A stretch of DNA of 64,000 nt from Rhodobacteraceae bacterium HLUCCA12 (GTDB lineage: Bacteria > Pseudomonadota > Alphaproteobacteria > Rhodobacterales > Rhodobacteraceae), in NCBI GenBank assembly GCA_001314715.1, contig LJSV01000002.1, positions 124,001 through 188,000 on the forward strand, read 5' to 3'. A program made the position numbers and the translations under genes. Below the pieces are notes generated by a model that saw nothing but the letters and a program-made list of their open reading frames with translations, made no database searches and was not told the origin of the DNA. How positions within the stretch are numbered: the first letter of the stretch is position 1; every line of letters begins with the position of its first letter. Shown here one piece after another: positions 45,461-53,645 of this stretch.

Positions 45461-46504
45461 ATGTCGTTCTTGAAAAAGCTCAAGGAGCGGATGTTCCGCT
45501 CGTCATCGAAGCTCGATGAAGGGCTGGATGCGCTGGTGAGTGCCGGTGACGATCCTGGTGAGACTGCCGAGGGCGCGACCTTGGCGCCGGATGCGCCGGA
45601 ACCGGCGGCTGATCCGGCCCGACCGGGTTTGCTGGGGCGGTTGGTTGGCCGTTCGGACGCGCCACGGCGTGTGCTGGACGATGCCATGCTTGAGGAACTG
45701 GAAGAGGTCTTGATCCAGGCCGACATGGGGGTCGAGACCGCGCTCAAAGTCACCGCGAATATCGCCGAGGGCAACCTGGGCCGCAAACTTTCCAGCAACG
45801 AGATCAAGGGCCTTCTGGCGGCCGAGATCGCGCGCATCATGGCGCCCGTTGCCCGCCCGATGCCGCTTTATGCCAAGCGACCGCAGGTCGTGCTGGTCGT
45901 CGGCGTCAACGGTGCGGGAAAGACCACGACGATCGGCAAACTGGCCTCGCAGTTTCGTGCGGCGGGGAAGTCGGTCATCATCGCGGCGGGCGATACGTTT
46001 CGCGCCGCCGCGGTCGAGCAGTTGCAGATCTGGGGTGAGCGCGCGGGCGTGCCGGTGATGACCGCGCCCGAAGGCTCGGACCCAGCGTCGCTGGCCCATG
46101 ACGCGCTGACACGCGCCCAGGCCGAAGGGATCGATCTGTTGATGATCGACACGGCCGGGCGGTTGCAGAATCGCGCCGACCTGATGGAGGAACTGGCCAA
46201 GATCGTGCGCGTGATCCGCAAGAAAGACCCCGAGGCGCCCCACAATACCTTGCTGGTTCTGGATGCGACCACTGGACAGAACGCGCTCAGACAGGTCGAG
46301 ACCTTCCGCGCGATGGCCGATGTCACCGGCCTGGTGATGACCAAGTTGGACGGAACGGCGCGCGGTGGTGTGCTGGTGGCTTTGGCAGACCGTTTCGGTT
46401 TGCCGATACACGCCATCGGCGTGGGTGAGCAGATCGACGATTTGCAACCGTTCGAACCCGACGAGTTTGCCGCCGCCCTGGTCGGGGCGGGTGATGTGGC
46501 CTGA
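45461..46504 (+). CDS. ftsY: Signal recognition particle receptor FtsY
   Basis: FtsY docks the SRP-ribosome complex at the membrane and is a GTPase. The 347-residue protein starts MSFLKKLKERMF, followed by an acidic A domain (about 20-70). The NG domain follows: N-domain helices from LDDAMLEELEEVL, and G motifs GVNGAGKTTTIGKLA (G1), GDTFRAAAVEQL, IDTAGRLQN (G3) and TKLDGTARGG (G4). The ATG at 45461 starts the conserved N-terminus; upstream reading frames are unrelated. It diverges from the AlkB-type gene. Confidence 0.97.
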   Translation: MSFLKKLKERMFRSSSKLDEGLDALVSAGDDPGETAEGATLAPDAPEPAADPARPGLLGRLVGRSDAPRRVLDDAMLEELEEVLIQADMGVETALKVTANIAEGNLGRKLSSNEIKGLLAAEIARIMAPVARPMPLYAKRPQVVLVVGVNGAGKTTTIGKLASQFRAAGKSVIIAAGDTFRAAAVEQLQIWGERAGVPVMTAPEGSDPASLAHDALTRAQAEGIDLLMIDTAGRLQNRADLMEELAKIVRVIRKKDPEAPHNTLLVLDATTGQNALRQVETFRAMADVTGLVMTKLDGTARGGVLVALADRFGLPIHAIGVGEQIDDLQPFEPDEFAAALVGAGDVA

Positions 46505-46563
46505 CCCGCAACGGCGGCTGCCGCCGGTTTGCACCGCGGACCGGATGTCATGCGTCGGCCGCG

Positions 46564-47031
46564 CTAATCGTTTTCGTTCTCGATCCGGTGCGAGAGGCGG
46601 CGCAGCATCCACAATACCGGCAAAACGATGATCGTGGCCATGACCGCCAGAACCAGGGCGCCGATCCCGCAAGCCAGACCGATGGCGCCGGCCAGCCACA
46701 TCCCCGCGCCGGTCGTCAGCCCGAGGATGCGATCACCGGATATGATGATCGACCCGGCCGCCAGAAACGCCACGCCCGAGGTGACAGCCTCGATCAGGCG
46801 CAGCGGGTCGGCCCCATCCTCGTGGAACCGGGCGCGGATCTCGAACGTCAGAAGCGCAAAGAGGCACGAGGCCAGCGAGATCAGGATATGCGTGCGCAAC
46901 CCGGCGGTTTGGGCATGCATCGCGCGCTCGAACCCGATGACTCCGCCCAGCAATACCGCCATGGCCAGACGCACGGCGGCGGCTTGGGGGGTGGTTCCTG
47001 AAAAGGACTGGCTGATCAGATCCTCGAACAT
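46564..47031 (-). CDS. MgtC family membrane protein
   Basis: This 155-residue MgtC/SapB-type membrane protein has an N-terminal region with the conserved VRLAMAVLLGGVIGFERAMHAQTAGLRTHILISLASCLFALL, then two or more further helices (AVTSGVAFLAAGSIIISG and GIGALVLAVMATIIV). GGAGG lies just upstream of the ATG at 47031. MgtC proteins are linked to low-magnesium survival and to ATP synthase regulation in pathogens; the role here is unknown. It converges on ftsY. Confidence 0.85.
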   Translation of the reverse strand: MFEDLISQSFSGTTPQAAAVRLAMAVLLGGVIGFERAMHAQTAGLRTHILISLASCLFALLTFEIRARFHEDGADPLRLIEAVTSGVAFLAAGSIIISGDRILGLTTGAGMWLAGAIGLACGIGALVLAVMATIIVLPVLWMLRRLSHRIENEND

Positions 47032-47118
47032 GTGCCTCCGCCCAGTTCTTTCGCCTCCGGCGCGCACCGCCGTGACAAGGCAACGCCGCGCATCGTGCCC
47101 GGGTTCCCTGGCGGTCCG

Positions 47119-48018
47119 ATGAGCGGGTGGGTCGTCTCGCTGGAAGGCACCGCGCAGGGACAGGCCGTAGCGGTCATTCTGGCGCTGTCCGCCGCGGTTC
47201 TGCATGCGCTGTTCGGCGCATTGCAGAAGGGCCGGTTCGATCCATGGGTGACCCGCGCGGCGATCGACCTGTGGGCCTTTTCGCTGATGTTGCCGGTCGC
47301 GCTGTTCATCGTGCCATGGCCCGAGGCGCATATGTGGCCGATATTTGCCGGGGTCTTCGTGATCCACGCGCTGTACAAGTCGCTTCAGGCCATGGCCTAC
47401 AGCCGGGGTGCTTATACTGTGGTTTACCCCGTCGTGCGCGGCACCGCCCCGCTTTTTGCGGTGATCGGGGCGGGGCTGTTGTTCGGAGAACGCTTCAACG
47501 CCGGGCAATGGGCCGGCGTGGCGCTGCTATCAAGCGGGATCTATGGGCTGGCGATCTATAACCTGCGCACCATCACCGTGGCGCGCGAAACACTGGTGCC
47601 GGCACTGGGTCTGGCGGTTCTGACCGGCGCTTGCGTGGCGCTCTATACCACCTTCGATGCCTATGGCATTCGGGCGAGTGCCGATCCCTTCACGTTTCTG
47701 GCGTGGTTCTTCGTGATCGACGGGCTGTTCATTCCGTTGATCGTCTGGGGACGGCTGCGTGCGCTGCCCGCGTCCCAGCGCTTCGGCCTGGCGCGGCGCG
47801 GGCTTCTGGGCGCGGTCATCGCCTTTGGCAGTTTCGGCGGGATCATGCTGGCCACGCGGTTGGGCCATGTCGGGCAGGCCGCGGTGCTGCGCGAAACCTC
47901 GACCGTGTTCGCGGCGCTGATCGGATGGCTGGTTCTGGGCGAAAGCACCGGCCCGCGCCGGGTCTTTCTGATGGCGCTAATCGCGGCGGGCGCGGTGGTC
48001 GTGCAATTGGCGGCCTGA
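47119..48018 (+). CDS. EamA family permease (DMT superfamily)
   Basis: A 299-residue drug/metabolite transporter with about ten helices in two EamA repeats. Typical segments are ALSAAVLHALFGALQKGRFD, FVIHALYKSLQAMAYSRGAYTVVYPVVRGTAPLFAVIGAGLLFGERF at the end of the first repeat, and LGHVGQAAVLRETSTVFAALIGWLVLGES in the second. The start at 47119 is chosen to give the usual N-terminus; the substrate is unknown. A terminator hairpin follows before sat-cysC. Confidence 0.84.
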   Translation: MSGWVVSLEGTAQGQAVAVILALSAAVLHALFGALQKGRFDPWVTRAAIDLWAFSLMLPVALFIVPWPEAHMWPIFAGVFVIHALYKSLQAMAYSRGAYTVVYPVVRGTAPLFAVIGAGLLFGERFNAGQWAGVALLSSGIYGLAIYNLRTITVARETLVPALGLAVLTGACVALYTTFDAYGIRASADPFTFLAWFFVIDGLFIPLIVWGRLRALPASQRFGLARRGLLGAVIAFGSFGGIMLATRLGHVGQAAVLRETSTVFAALIGWLVLGESTGPRRVFLMALIAAGAVVVQLAA

Positions 48019-48075
48019 TCGGCCGCGCCCGAATGTCCTCTTCGTCGTCCGCCGGGCATCGTGGCAAGGAAAGAG

Positions 48076-48099
48076 GGGGCGGCCGGTCATGGCCGCCCC
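48076..48099. terminator. Hairpin between the EamA permease and sat-cysC genes
   Basis: A perfect 9-bp stem (GGGGCGGCC/GGCCGCCCC) with loop GGTCAT lies between the two converging genes. The minus strand continues CTCTTTCC, so it best fits termination of sat-cysC and could serve both directions. Confidence 0.55.
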
Positions 48100-48132
48100 T
48101 CATTGGACATCTTGCTTATTGGGCGGGCGCGA

Positions 48133-49842
48133 TCAGCGCCCCGCGATCAGCCCCATGCTTTCCAGCTTCAAAAGCACCTGGTGGGCGCAATGGTCGACAT
48201 CGAACCCTTCGGTATCGACCCTCAGTTCGGGGGTCTCGGGTTCCTCGTAAGGGTCCGAAATACCCGTGAACTCCTTGATCTTGCCCTCGCGCGCAAGCTT
48301 GTAGAGCCCCTTGCGGTCACGGCGTTCGCATTCCTCGACCGAGGTGGCGACATGGATTTCGACAAACGCGCCATAGGCCTCGACCATTTCGCGCACGATG
48401 CGGCGGGTGGCGTAATAGGGGGCGATCGGTGCGCAGATGGCGATACCGCCGTTCTTGGTGATTTCCGAGGCGACGAAACCGATGCGCTGGATGTTGAGAT
48501 CGCGATGTTCCTTTGAGAACCCGAGTTCCGAGGACAGATGCTTGCGCACAACGTCCCCGTCCAGAAGCGTGACCGGACGATCGCCCATTTCCATGAGCTT
48601 GACCATCAGCGCATTGGCAATGGTCGATTTGCCCGAGCCTGACAGGCCGGTGAAGAACACGGTGAAACCCTGCTGTGCGCGCGGCGGGAAGCGGCGGCGC
48701 AACTCGGACACGACCTCGGGGAACGAGAACCACTCGGGGATCTCCAGCCCCTCGCGCAGGCGGCGGCGCAATTCGGTGCCCGAAATATCCAGCACGGTCG
48801 CGCCCTCGGGCACTTCGTTTGCCGGAAAATACTGCGCCTTTTCCTGCACATAGACCATGTGCTTGAAATCGACCATCTCGACGCCGATTTCGGCCTCATG
48901 CTTCGTGAACAGCTCTTGCGCGTCGTAGGGGCCGTAGAAATCCTTGCCCTGACTGTTCTTGCCCGGCCCGGCGTGATCGCGGCCGACGATCATATGGGTG
49001 CAGCCGTGGTTGCGGCGGATGATGCCGTGCCAGACGGCCTCGCGCGGGCCGCCCATGCGCATGGCAAGGTTGAGCAGCGACATCGTCGTGGTGGCGGAAG
49101 GGTATTTGTCGAGCACGGCCTCATAGCAGCGCACGCGGGTGAAATGGTCCACATCGCCCGGCTTGGTCATGCCGACGACCGGATGGATGAGCAGGTTGGC
49201 CTGCACCTCGCGCGCGGCGCGGAAGGTCAGTTCCTGGTGGGCGCGGTGCAGCGGGTTGCGGGTCTGGAAGGCCACGACCTTTTGCCAGCCGAGCTTGCGA
49301 AAACGCGCGCGCAATTCGTTGGGCGTGTCGCGCCGGGCCTTGAAGTCGTAATGCACGGGCGCCTGGATGCCGATGATCGGCCCGCCCAGATAGACCGGGC
49401 CGGCGACATTGTGCAGGTAATGCACCGCCGGATGGGTCCGGTCGTCGGCGCCAAAGACCTTTTCGGCCTCCAGCGACTTGTTCGGGGTCCATTTGTCGGC
49501 CACCGACAGGATCGCCAGGATCACCCCCTCCTGGTCGCGCAGCGCGATGTCCTGACCGGATTCGATGGTCTGGGCGAACTTCTCGGATACATCCAGCGTG
49601 ACCGGCATCGGCCACAGCGTGCCGTCGACCAGACGCATGTTTTCAACCACGCCGTCATAATCGGCCTTGCCCAGAAACCCCTTGAGCGGCGTGAAGCCGC
49701 CATTCATCAGCAATTCGAGGTCGCAGACCTGGCGCGGCGTCAGGTCCCACGACGGCAGGCCAGCGGCTTCGACTTTCAACTTTTGTGCGGATTCGGGCGA
49801 AACATAGAGTTCGGGTAGAGGTGCGTGATTCAAATGGGCCAT
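48133..49842 (-). CDS. sat-cysC: Bifunctional sulfate adenylyltransferase / APS kinase
   Basis: This fused enzyme makes APS from sulfate and then PAPS for sulfate assimilation or sulfonation. The 569-residue protein has an N-terminal ATP sulfurylase (about 1-390) with VVAFQTRNPLHRAHQELT and GRDHAGPGKNS. The C-terminal APS kinase (about 395-569) has the P-loop VFFTGLSGSGKSTIANAL and DGDVVRKHLSSELGF. The domain order Sat-CysC in one polypeptide differs from the CysD/CysNC arrangement. The ATG at 49842 gives the conserved MAHLNHAPLPELYV start. It diverges from the yciB gene. Confidence 0.95.
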   Translation of the reverse strand: MAHLNHAPLPELYVSPESAQKLKVEAAGLPSWDLTPRQVCDLELLMNGGFTPLKGFLGKADYDGVVENMRLVDGTLWPMPVTLDVSEKFAQTIESGQDIALRDQEGVILAILSVADKWTPNKSLEAEKVFGADDRTHPAVHYLHNVAGPVYLGGPIIGIQAPVHYDFKARRDTPNELRARFRKLGWQKVVAFQTRNPLHRAHQELTFRAAREVQANLLIHPVVGMTKPGDVDHFTRVRCYEAVLDKYPSATTTMSLLNLAMRMGGPREAVWHGIIRRNHGCTHMIVGRDHAGPGKNSQGKDFYGPYDAQELFTKHEAEIGVEMVDFKHMVYVQEKAQYFPANEVPEGATVLDISGTELRRRLREGLEIPEWFSFPEVVSELRRRFPPRAQQGFTVFFTGLSGSGKSTIANALMVKLMEMGDRPVTLLDGDVVRKHLSSELGFSKEHRDLNIQRIGFVASEITKNGGIAICAPIAPYYATRRIVREMVEAYGAFVEIHVATSVEECERRDRKGLYKLAREGKIKEFTGISDPYEEPETPELRVDTEGFDVDHCAHQVLLKLESMGLIAGR

Positions 49843-50035
49843 GGGTGACCGTCCTTCGTGCAGTTCAGGTCCGGGGAAGATACCAGCCTGCCATTGCGAA
49901 GAAACCGGGCGATAGTCAACCCGTATTCCCGGGACGATCGCGCTCAAGTGCCGGTGATCTGGCCGAAGCAAGGGCGCTTGGTGCTTGTCAAGGCGGCACA
50001 GGCACGGCAAGGGAGGGGAAACCGATGGAGTGTGC

Positions 50036-50668
50036 ATGACCCCACCAAACGATCCCCATGACGGTTCGACCCGCACCCAGCCGCCGATCTGGCTGCGCCA
50101 GGCTGTCGAATTCGGCCCCCTGGCCGTGTTCCTGGCCGCCTATGTCTGGATGCGGGACAGCACCGTCAGCCTGTTCGGGCAGGAGTATGGCGGGTTCATC
50201 GTGGCGATCGTGATCTTTACGCCGCTGCAGATCGCCTCGGCACTGGTGCTGCGCCGAATCACCGGCAAGCTGTCGCGGATGCAGGTGGCGACGCTGGTGC
50301 TGGTGGTGGTGCTGGGCGCGGTGACGGTCACGTTCAACGACGAGCGTTTCTTCAAGATGAAGAGCACATTTGTCTTTGGCCTGTTCAGCCTGCTGTTGTG
50401 GATCGGGCTGTGGCGCGGGCAGTCCTGGCTGGCCTATGTCCTGGAAGGGGCGCTGCCGATCAGCCATGACGGCTGGATGATCCTGACCCGGCGCATGGCG
50501 TGGTTCTTTGCCGCCTTTGCGGCCGCCAACGAGGTGATCTGGCGTTCGTTCTCGACCGATGTCTTTGTGATCTGGGACACTGCCGGGCAGATGGGCGTCA
50601 TGTTCCTGTTCCTGATCGGCAACTACAAGCTGATCGAGACGTACTGGCAGGAGCCTGACCAGAATTGA
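50036..50668 (+). CDS. yciB: Inner membrane-spanning protein YciB (IspZ, septation protein A)
   Basis: A 210-residue membrane protein of the YciB/IspA family linked to cell division and envelope synthesis. Five helices can be seen, with the family tracts VEFGPLAVFLAAYVWM, LRRITGKLSRMQVAT, FFKMKSTFVFGLFSLLLWIG and ISHDGWMILTRRMAWFFAAFAAANEVIWRSFSTDVFV. The ATG at 50036 has GGAG 5 nt upstream. It is followed by the repeat element copy 2, whose first hairpin can act as its terminator. Confidence 0.9.
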   Translation: MTPPNDPHDGSTRTQPPIWLRQAVEFGPLAVFLAAYVWMRDSTVSLFGQEYGGFIVAIVIFTPLQIASALVLRRITGKLSRMQVATLVLVVVLGAVTVTFNDERFFKMKSTFVFGLFSLLLWIGLWRGQSWLAYVLEGALPISHDGWMILTRRMAWFFAAFAAANEVIWRSFSTDVFVIWDTAGQMGVMFLFLIGNYKLIETYWQEPDQN

Positions 50669-50691
50669 CGACCGCTTGCGGCACGCGGTGA

Positions 50692-50758
50692 GGGGGGCGC
50701 TGCCCCCCTCTTGGCCGAAGGCCAATTCACCCCCCGGCGTATTGACCGGCAAGATGAA
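50692..50758 (+). repeat. Intergenic palindromic repeat element, copy 2
   Basis: GGGGGGCGCTGCCCCCC hairpin, then TTGGCC...GGCCAA hairpin, then the tail TTCACCCCC-GGCGTATT-GGCAAGATGAA. The layout and tail match copy 1 at 1893-1961. It lies between the converging yciB and glutathione transferase genes, and its first hairpin could be the yciB terminator. Confidence 0.6.
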
Positions 50759-50792
50759 GCCGAGGGCAGGATCAGCAACCCGGTGCCATCCG

Positions 50793-51506
50793 TCAGCGTG
50801 CCGATCCGGTTCCGAAAAGCACGTCCTGCGCCTTGCGGTCCATTTGCGGGGATTGGCGCAGCTCAGCGCCGACCGCCTTGCCGCGGGCGAAACCGGGGCG
50901 GTCGGACAATTCGTCAAGCCAGCGTTTGAAATGCGGCTTGTCGTCGAGCGACTGTTGCTGGCGTTCCCACAAGATCGCCCAGGGCCAGATCGCCATGTCG
51001 GCGATCGACAGGAAGTCGCCGGCGGCATACCGGTTGTCGGCCAGTTGCCGGTCGAGAACCCCATAAAGGCGCGCGACCTCGCGGCGGTAGCGGTCCTGGG
51101 CGTAGGGCAGAACCTGGGGCGGGTCCATGTCCGGGGCATAGGTCAGAAAGTGATGTGCCTGACCCGCCATCGGCCCGACACCGCCCATCTGCCACATCAG
51201 CCATTGCTCGACCGCAGCCTGTTCGCGGGCATTGGCACCGGCGAAGCGACCGGTCTTGCGTGACAGATACTGCAGGATCGCGCCGGATTCGAACAGTGAC
51301 AGGGGCGCGCCATCGGGCCCTTCGGGATCGACGATCGCCGGCATCCGGTTGTTGGGGGCGATTTTCAGGAATTCGGGCGCGAACTGGTCGCCCTGGCCGA
51401 TATTGATCGGATGCAGGCGATAGGGCAGGCCCATTTCCTCAAGCGCGATGGTGATTTTCCAGCCGTTGGGCGTGGGCCAGTAGAAGAGGTCGATTTCCTG
51501 CGCCAT
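50793..51506 (-). CDS. Glutathione S-transferase family protein (YfcG/YghU-like)
   Basis: This 237-residue GST-fold protein has an N-terminal thioredoxin-like domain (IDLFYWPTPNGWKITIALEEMGLPYRL, with PAIVD and SLFESGAILQYLSRKTG) and an alpha-helical C-terminal domain (DRYRREVARLYGVLDRQLADNRYAAGDFLSIADMAIWPW). The pattern fits the YfcG/YghU-type disulfide-bond oxidoreductases, which use glutathione. The substrate is unknown. It converges on yciB and diverges from nothing close; the next gene upstream is the secreted hypothetical. Confidence 0.87.
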   Translation of the reverse strand: MAQEIDLFYWPTPNGWKITIALEEMGLPYRLHPINIGQGDQFAPEFLKIAPNNRMPAIVDPEGPDGAPLSLFESGAILQYLSRKTGRFAGANAREQAAVEQWLMWQMGGVGPMAGQAHHFLTYAPDMDPPQVLPYAQDRYRREVARLYGVLDRQLADNRYAAGDFLSIADMAIWPWAILWERQQQSLDDKPHFKRWLDELSDRPGFARGKAVGAELRQSPQMDRKAQDVLFGTGSAR

Positions 51507-51585
51507 GTCTTTTCCCGTTTTGCTCTGTGTCGCGGATTACCTGTGTCGGTCCGCGGCAAAAGGCAAGGGCAGGGTCCGGAACGGA

Positions 51586-52014
51586 TTAGAGCACGAGTTC
51601 GTAAAGCAACAGCATTTCGGCGGCGCTTTCGGTGCTTTCGGGGCGCGACAGGCCGCGCAGGCGCAACTCGCGCTCGGTCAGGAGCGCGTAGTCGACAAGG
51701 GCGCGCGCCAGCCGCAGATCGTCCTTGCCGATCTGAAGGCGAAAGGCGGCATGGATGCGCGCGAAAGTCAGATAGAGCCGTTCAGGCGGCATGTCGCGCA
51801 GCGCCGCCTCAACATCGGTACGCTGCGTGGCCGGCAACCGGAGCACGTCATCAAGCGAGCGCCGCGGCGCGGGCGCCGACGCCGTCGTTGCCCCGGCCGA
51901 TTGTGCGGGCGCCGGTTGCGGCAGAAATGTCAGGGCAGCCAGGCCAAGCATCAATGCCCCGACGAGGCGGCGGCCCTGAGGGCCTTGACGTGCGGTTTTC
52001 CCCAAGGTGCGCAT
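51586..52014 (-). CDS. Secreted hypothetical protein
   Basis: This 142-residue protein has a signal peptide (GALMLGLAALTFLPQPAPAQS), an alanine/proline-rich linker and a mostly helical domain (DDVLRLPATQRTDVEAALRDMPPERLYLTFARIHAAFRLQIGKDDLRLARALVDYALLTERELRL). I do not recognise a family. The ATG at 52014 is the best start. It diverges from metZ, and its upstream region holds the metZ promoter and riboswitch. No function can be assigned. Confidence 0.6.
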   Translation of the reverse strand: MRTLGKTARQGPQGRRLVGALMLGLAALTFLPQPAPAQSAGATTASAPAPRRSLDDVLRLPATQRTDVEAALRDMPPERLYLTFARIHAAFRLQIGKDDLRLARALVDYALLTERELRLRGLSRPESTESAAEMLLLYELVL

Positions 52015-52156
52015 CGGTTCAGGGTTTCCGGTGGTTGCTGCATTCCATGACCCGAAACCTGCCGCACAAAACTGGCGATTCCTTGGCGCCTTCGGAACGA
52101 TTTCGCGTCGCTTTCGCCTTTTTCGGCGGTTTTCGGGCCGGGGCGGCGCAAGTGGA

Positions 52157-52183
52157 TTGACGCTGGGGGCGAAGCTGCATAAA
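52157..52183 (+). promoter_or_regulatory. Sigma-70-type promoter for metZ
   Basis: TTGACG (52157-52162) and CATAAA (52178-52183) are 15 bp apart. Transcription would start near 52190, exactly at the front of the SAM-II aptamer, which supports the call. The -10 element is weak. Confidence 0.5.
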
Positions 52184-52190
52184 CGCCCAC

Positions 52191-52245
52191 CAGACGTGGG
52201 GATTTGTGCCGGCTTGCGGCCCACGGGAAAAACAAACCGCTAAAG
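52191..52245 (+). ncRNA. SAM-II riboswitch upstream of metZ
   Basis: CGTGGG (52195-52200) pairs with CCCACG (52220-52225) to form the first stem. Just after the first arm comes GATTTG, and the 3' end has the SAM-II hallmark CGCTAAAGAGG (from 52239), reached through an A-rich stretch. SAM-II is an H-type pseudoknot that binds S-adenosylmethionine and shuts off translation of metX/metZ-type genes in alphaproteobacteria. The 3' hallmark lies about 70 nt before the metZ ribosome-binding site at 52314. Control of metZ by SAM level is therefore expected. Confidence 0.85.
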
Positions 52246-52322
52246 AGGCGCTGCCCTCGTCGAACCGCAAGGGGGCGCTCCTGCCGGTGTCAGTCAACGC
52301 GGCCCGGCCGCAGGAGGACATC

Positions 52323-53522
52323 ATGACACAACCGAAGGCCGCAGGCTGGAAACCCCGCACACAGGCCGTTCACGCCGGCGCGCGCCGCAGCCAGTATGGC
52401 GAGATGGCCGAGGCGATCTATCTGACGCAGGGATTTGCCTATCCGACCGCCGAAGCCGCCGAGGACCGCTTTCTCAAGGCGGGCGACGATGAATTCGTTT
52501 ATGCACGATATGGCAATCCGACCGTGGCGGCGTTCGAGGACCGGATCGCCACGCTGGAGGGGACCGAGGATGCCTTTGCAACCGCCAGCGGCATGGCGGC
52601 CGTGTCGGGTGCCCTGACCGCGATGCTGCGCGCGGGCGATCATGTGGTGTCGAGCCGGGCGCTGTTCGGATCCTGCCTATATGTGCTGGAGGAGGTATTG
52701 GCGCGGTTTGGCGTCGAGGTGACCTTTGTCGACGGCACCGATCTGGATCAGTGGCGCGCCGCCATTCGCCCTGGCACCAAGGCGGTTTTCCTGGAAAGCG
52801 TGTCGAATCCGACGCTGGAGGTGATCGACTTGGAAGCCGTCGCCGATCTGGCGCATACGGCTGGCGCGCTGGTGATCGTGGATAATGTCTTTGCCACGCC
52901 GGTCTTTTCCCGCGCGGTTTCGCTGGGTGCCGATGTCGTGGTCTATTCGGCGACCAAACATATCGACGGGCAGGGGCGATGCCTGGGCGGCGTGATCTGC
53001 GGAACGCGCGACTTCATCCGGGGCACGGTGGAACCCTACATGAAACATACGGGCGGCGCGATGAGCCCGTTCAACGCCTGGGTTTTGCTGAACGGATTGA
53101 CCACGATGGATCTGCGCGTGCGCGCGCAGGCTGCGACCGCACAGCGGCTGGCCGAAGGGCTGGCCCGCCATCCGGCGCTGACGCGGGTACTGTATCCGGG
53201 CCTGGCGGACCATCCGCAGCACGATCTGGCCATGGCGCAGTACGGCAGTGGCGGAACCGTGGTGGCGCTGGACCTGCGCGGCGGCAAGGAGGCCGCGTTC
53301 CGGTTCATGAACGCCCTTGAGATCGTGTTGATTTCCAACAACCTGGGGGATGCCCGAACGATCGCGACCCACCCCGCCACGACCACCCATCAACGCCTGC
53401 CCGATGCGCAGAAGGCGCATCTGGGGATCACGCCGGGGTTGATCCGGCTTAGCGTGGGGCTGGAAGACGGCGATGACCTGCTGTCGGACCTATCGGCGGC
53501 ACTGGAGCGGTGCGGCGGCTGA
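52323..53522 (+). CDS. metZ: O-succinylhomoserine sulfhydrylase
   Basis: MetZ makes homocysteine from O-succinylhomoserine and sulfide (direct sulfhydrylation) in methionine synthesis. The 399-residue PLP enzyme of the Cys/Met metabolism family has YARYGNPTVAAFEDRIA, TASGMAAVSGALTAML, and the PLP lysine in YSATKHIDGQG. The C-terminal HPATTTHQ and GLIRLSVGLED are typical. AGGAGG lies 5 nt before the ATG at 52323. A SAM-II riboswitch controls it. The gene is followed by folE2. Confidence 0.95.
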   Translation: MTQPKAAGWKPRTQAVHAGARRSQYGEMAEAIYLTQGFAYPTAEAAEDRFLKAGDDEFVYARYGNPTVAAFEDRIATLEGTEDAFATASGMAAVSGALTAMLRAGDHVVSSRALFGSCLYVLEEVLARFGVEVTFVDGTDLDQWRAAIRPGTKAVFLESVSNPTLEVIDLEAVADLAHTAGALVIVDNVFATPVFSRAVSLGADVVVYSATKHIDGQGRCLGGVICGTRDFIRGTVEPYMKHTGGAMSPFNAWVLLNGLTTMDLRVRAQAATAQRLAEGLARHPALTRVLYPGLADHPQHDLAMAQYGSGGTVVALDLRGGKEAAFRFMNALEIVLISNNLGDARTIATHPATTTHQRLPDAQKAHLGITPGLIRLSVGLEDGDDLLSDLSAALERCGG

Positions 53523-53527
53523 AATCG

Positions 53528-53545
53528 GTGATCCGCTTTGATCAC
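53528..53545 (+). terminator. Perfect inverted repeat after metZ
   Basis: GTGATC-CGCTTT-GATCAC forms a perfect 6-bp stem 6 bp past the metZ stop. It has no T-run, so it could be a weak terminator or a protein-binding site ahead of folE2. A second, CGAAG/CTTCG repeat with a 7-nt gap lies at 53574-53590. Confidence 0.3.
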
Positions 53546-53645
53546 GCGCGCGTAGATATGTTGAAAGCGCAGGCGAAGTGGTTACCTTCGGTGCAGTGAT
53601 ACGGCCCGGCCGGATGGCCCGCGCAACAACATCGGAGGGCGCGAC

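Larger units (their letters stand above)
52015..52322. other. 308-bp intergenic region with metZ promoter and SAM-II riboswitch
   Basis: This is the only gap over 300 bp in the window. It separates the divergent secreted hypothetical gene and metZ. It holds a sigma-70-like promoter (52157-52183) and a SAM-II aptamer (52191-52245); the rest (52015-52150 and 52246-52313) shows nothing I recognise. Confidence 0.7.
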
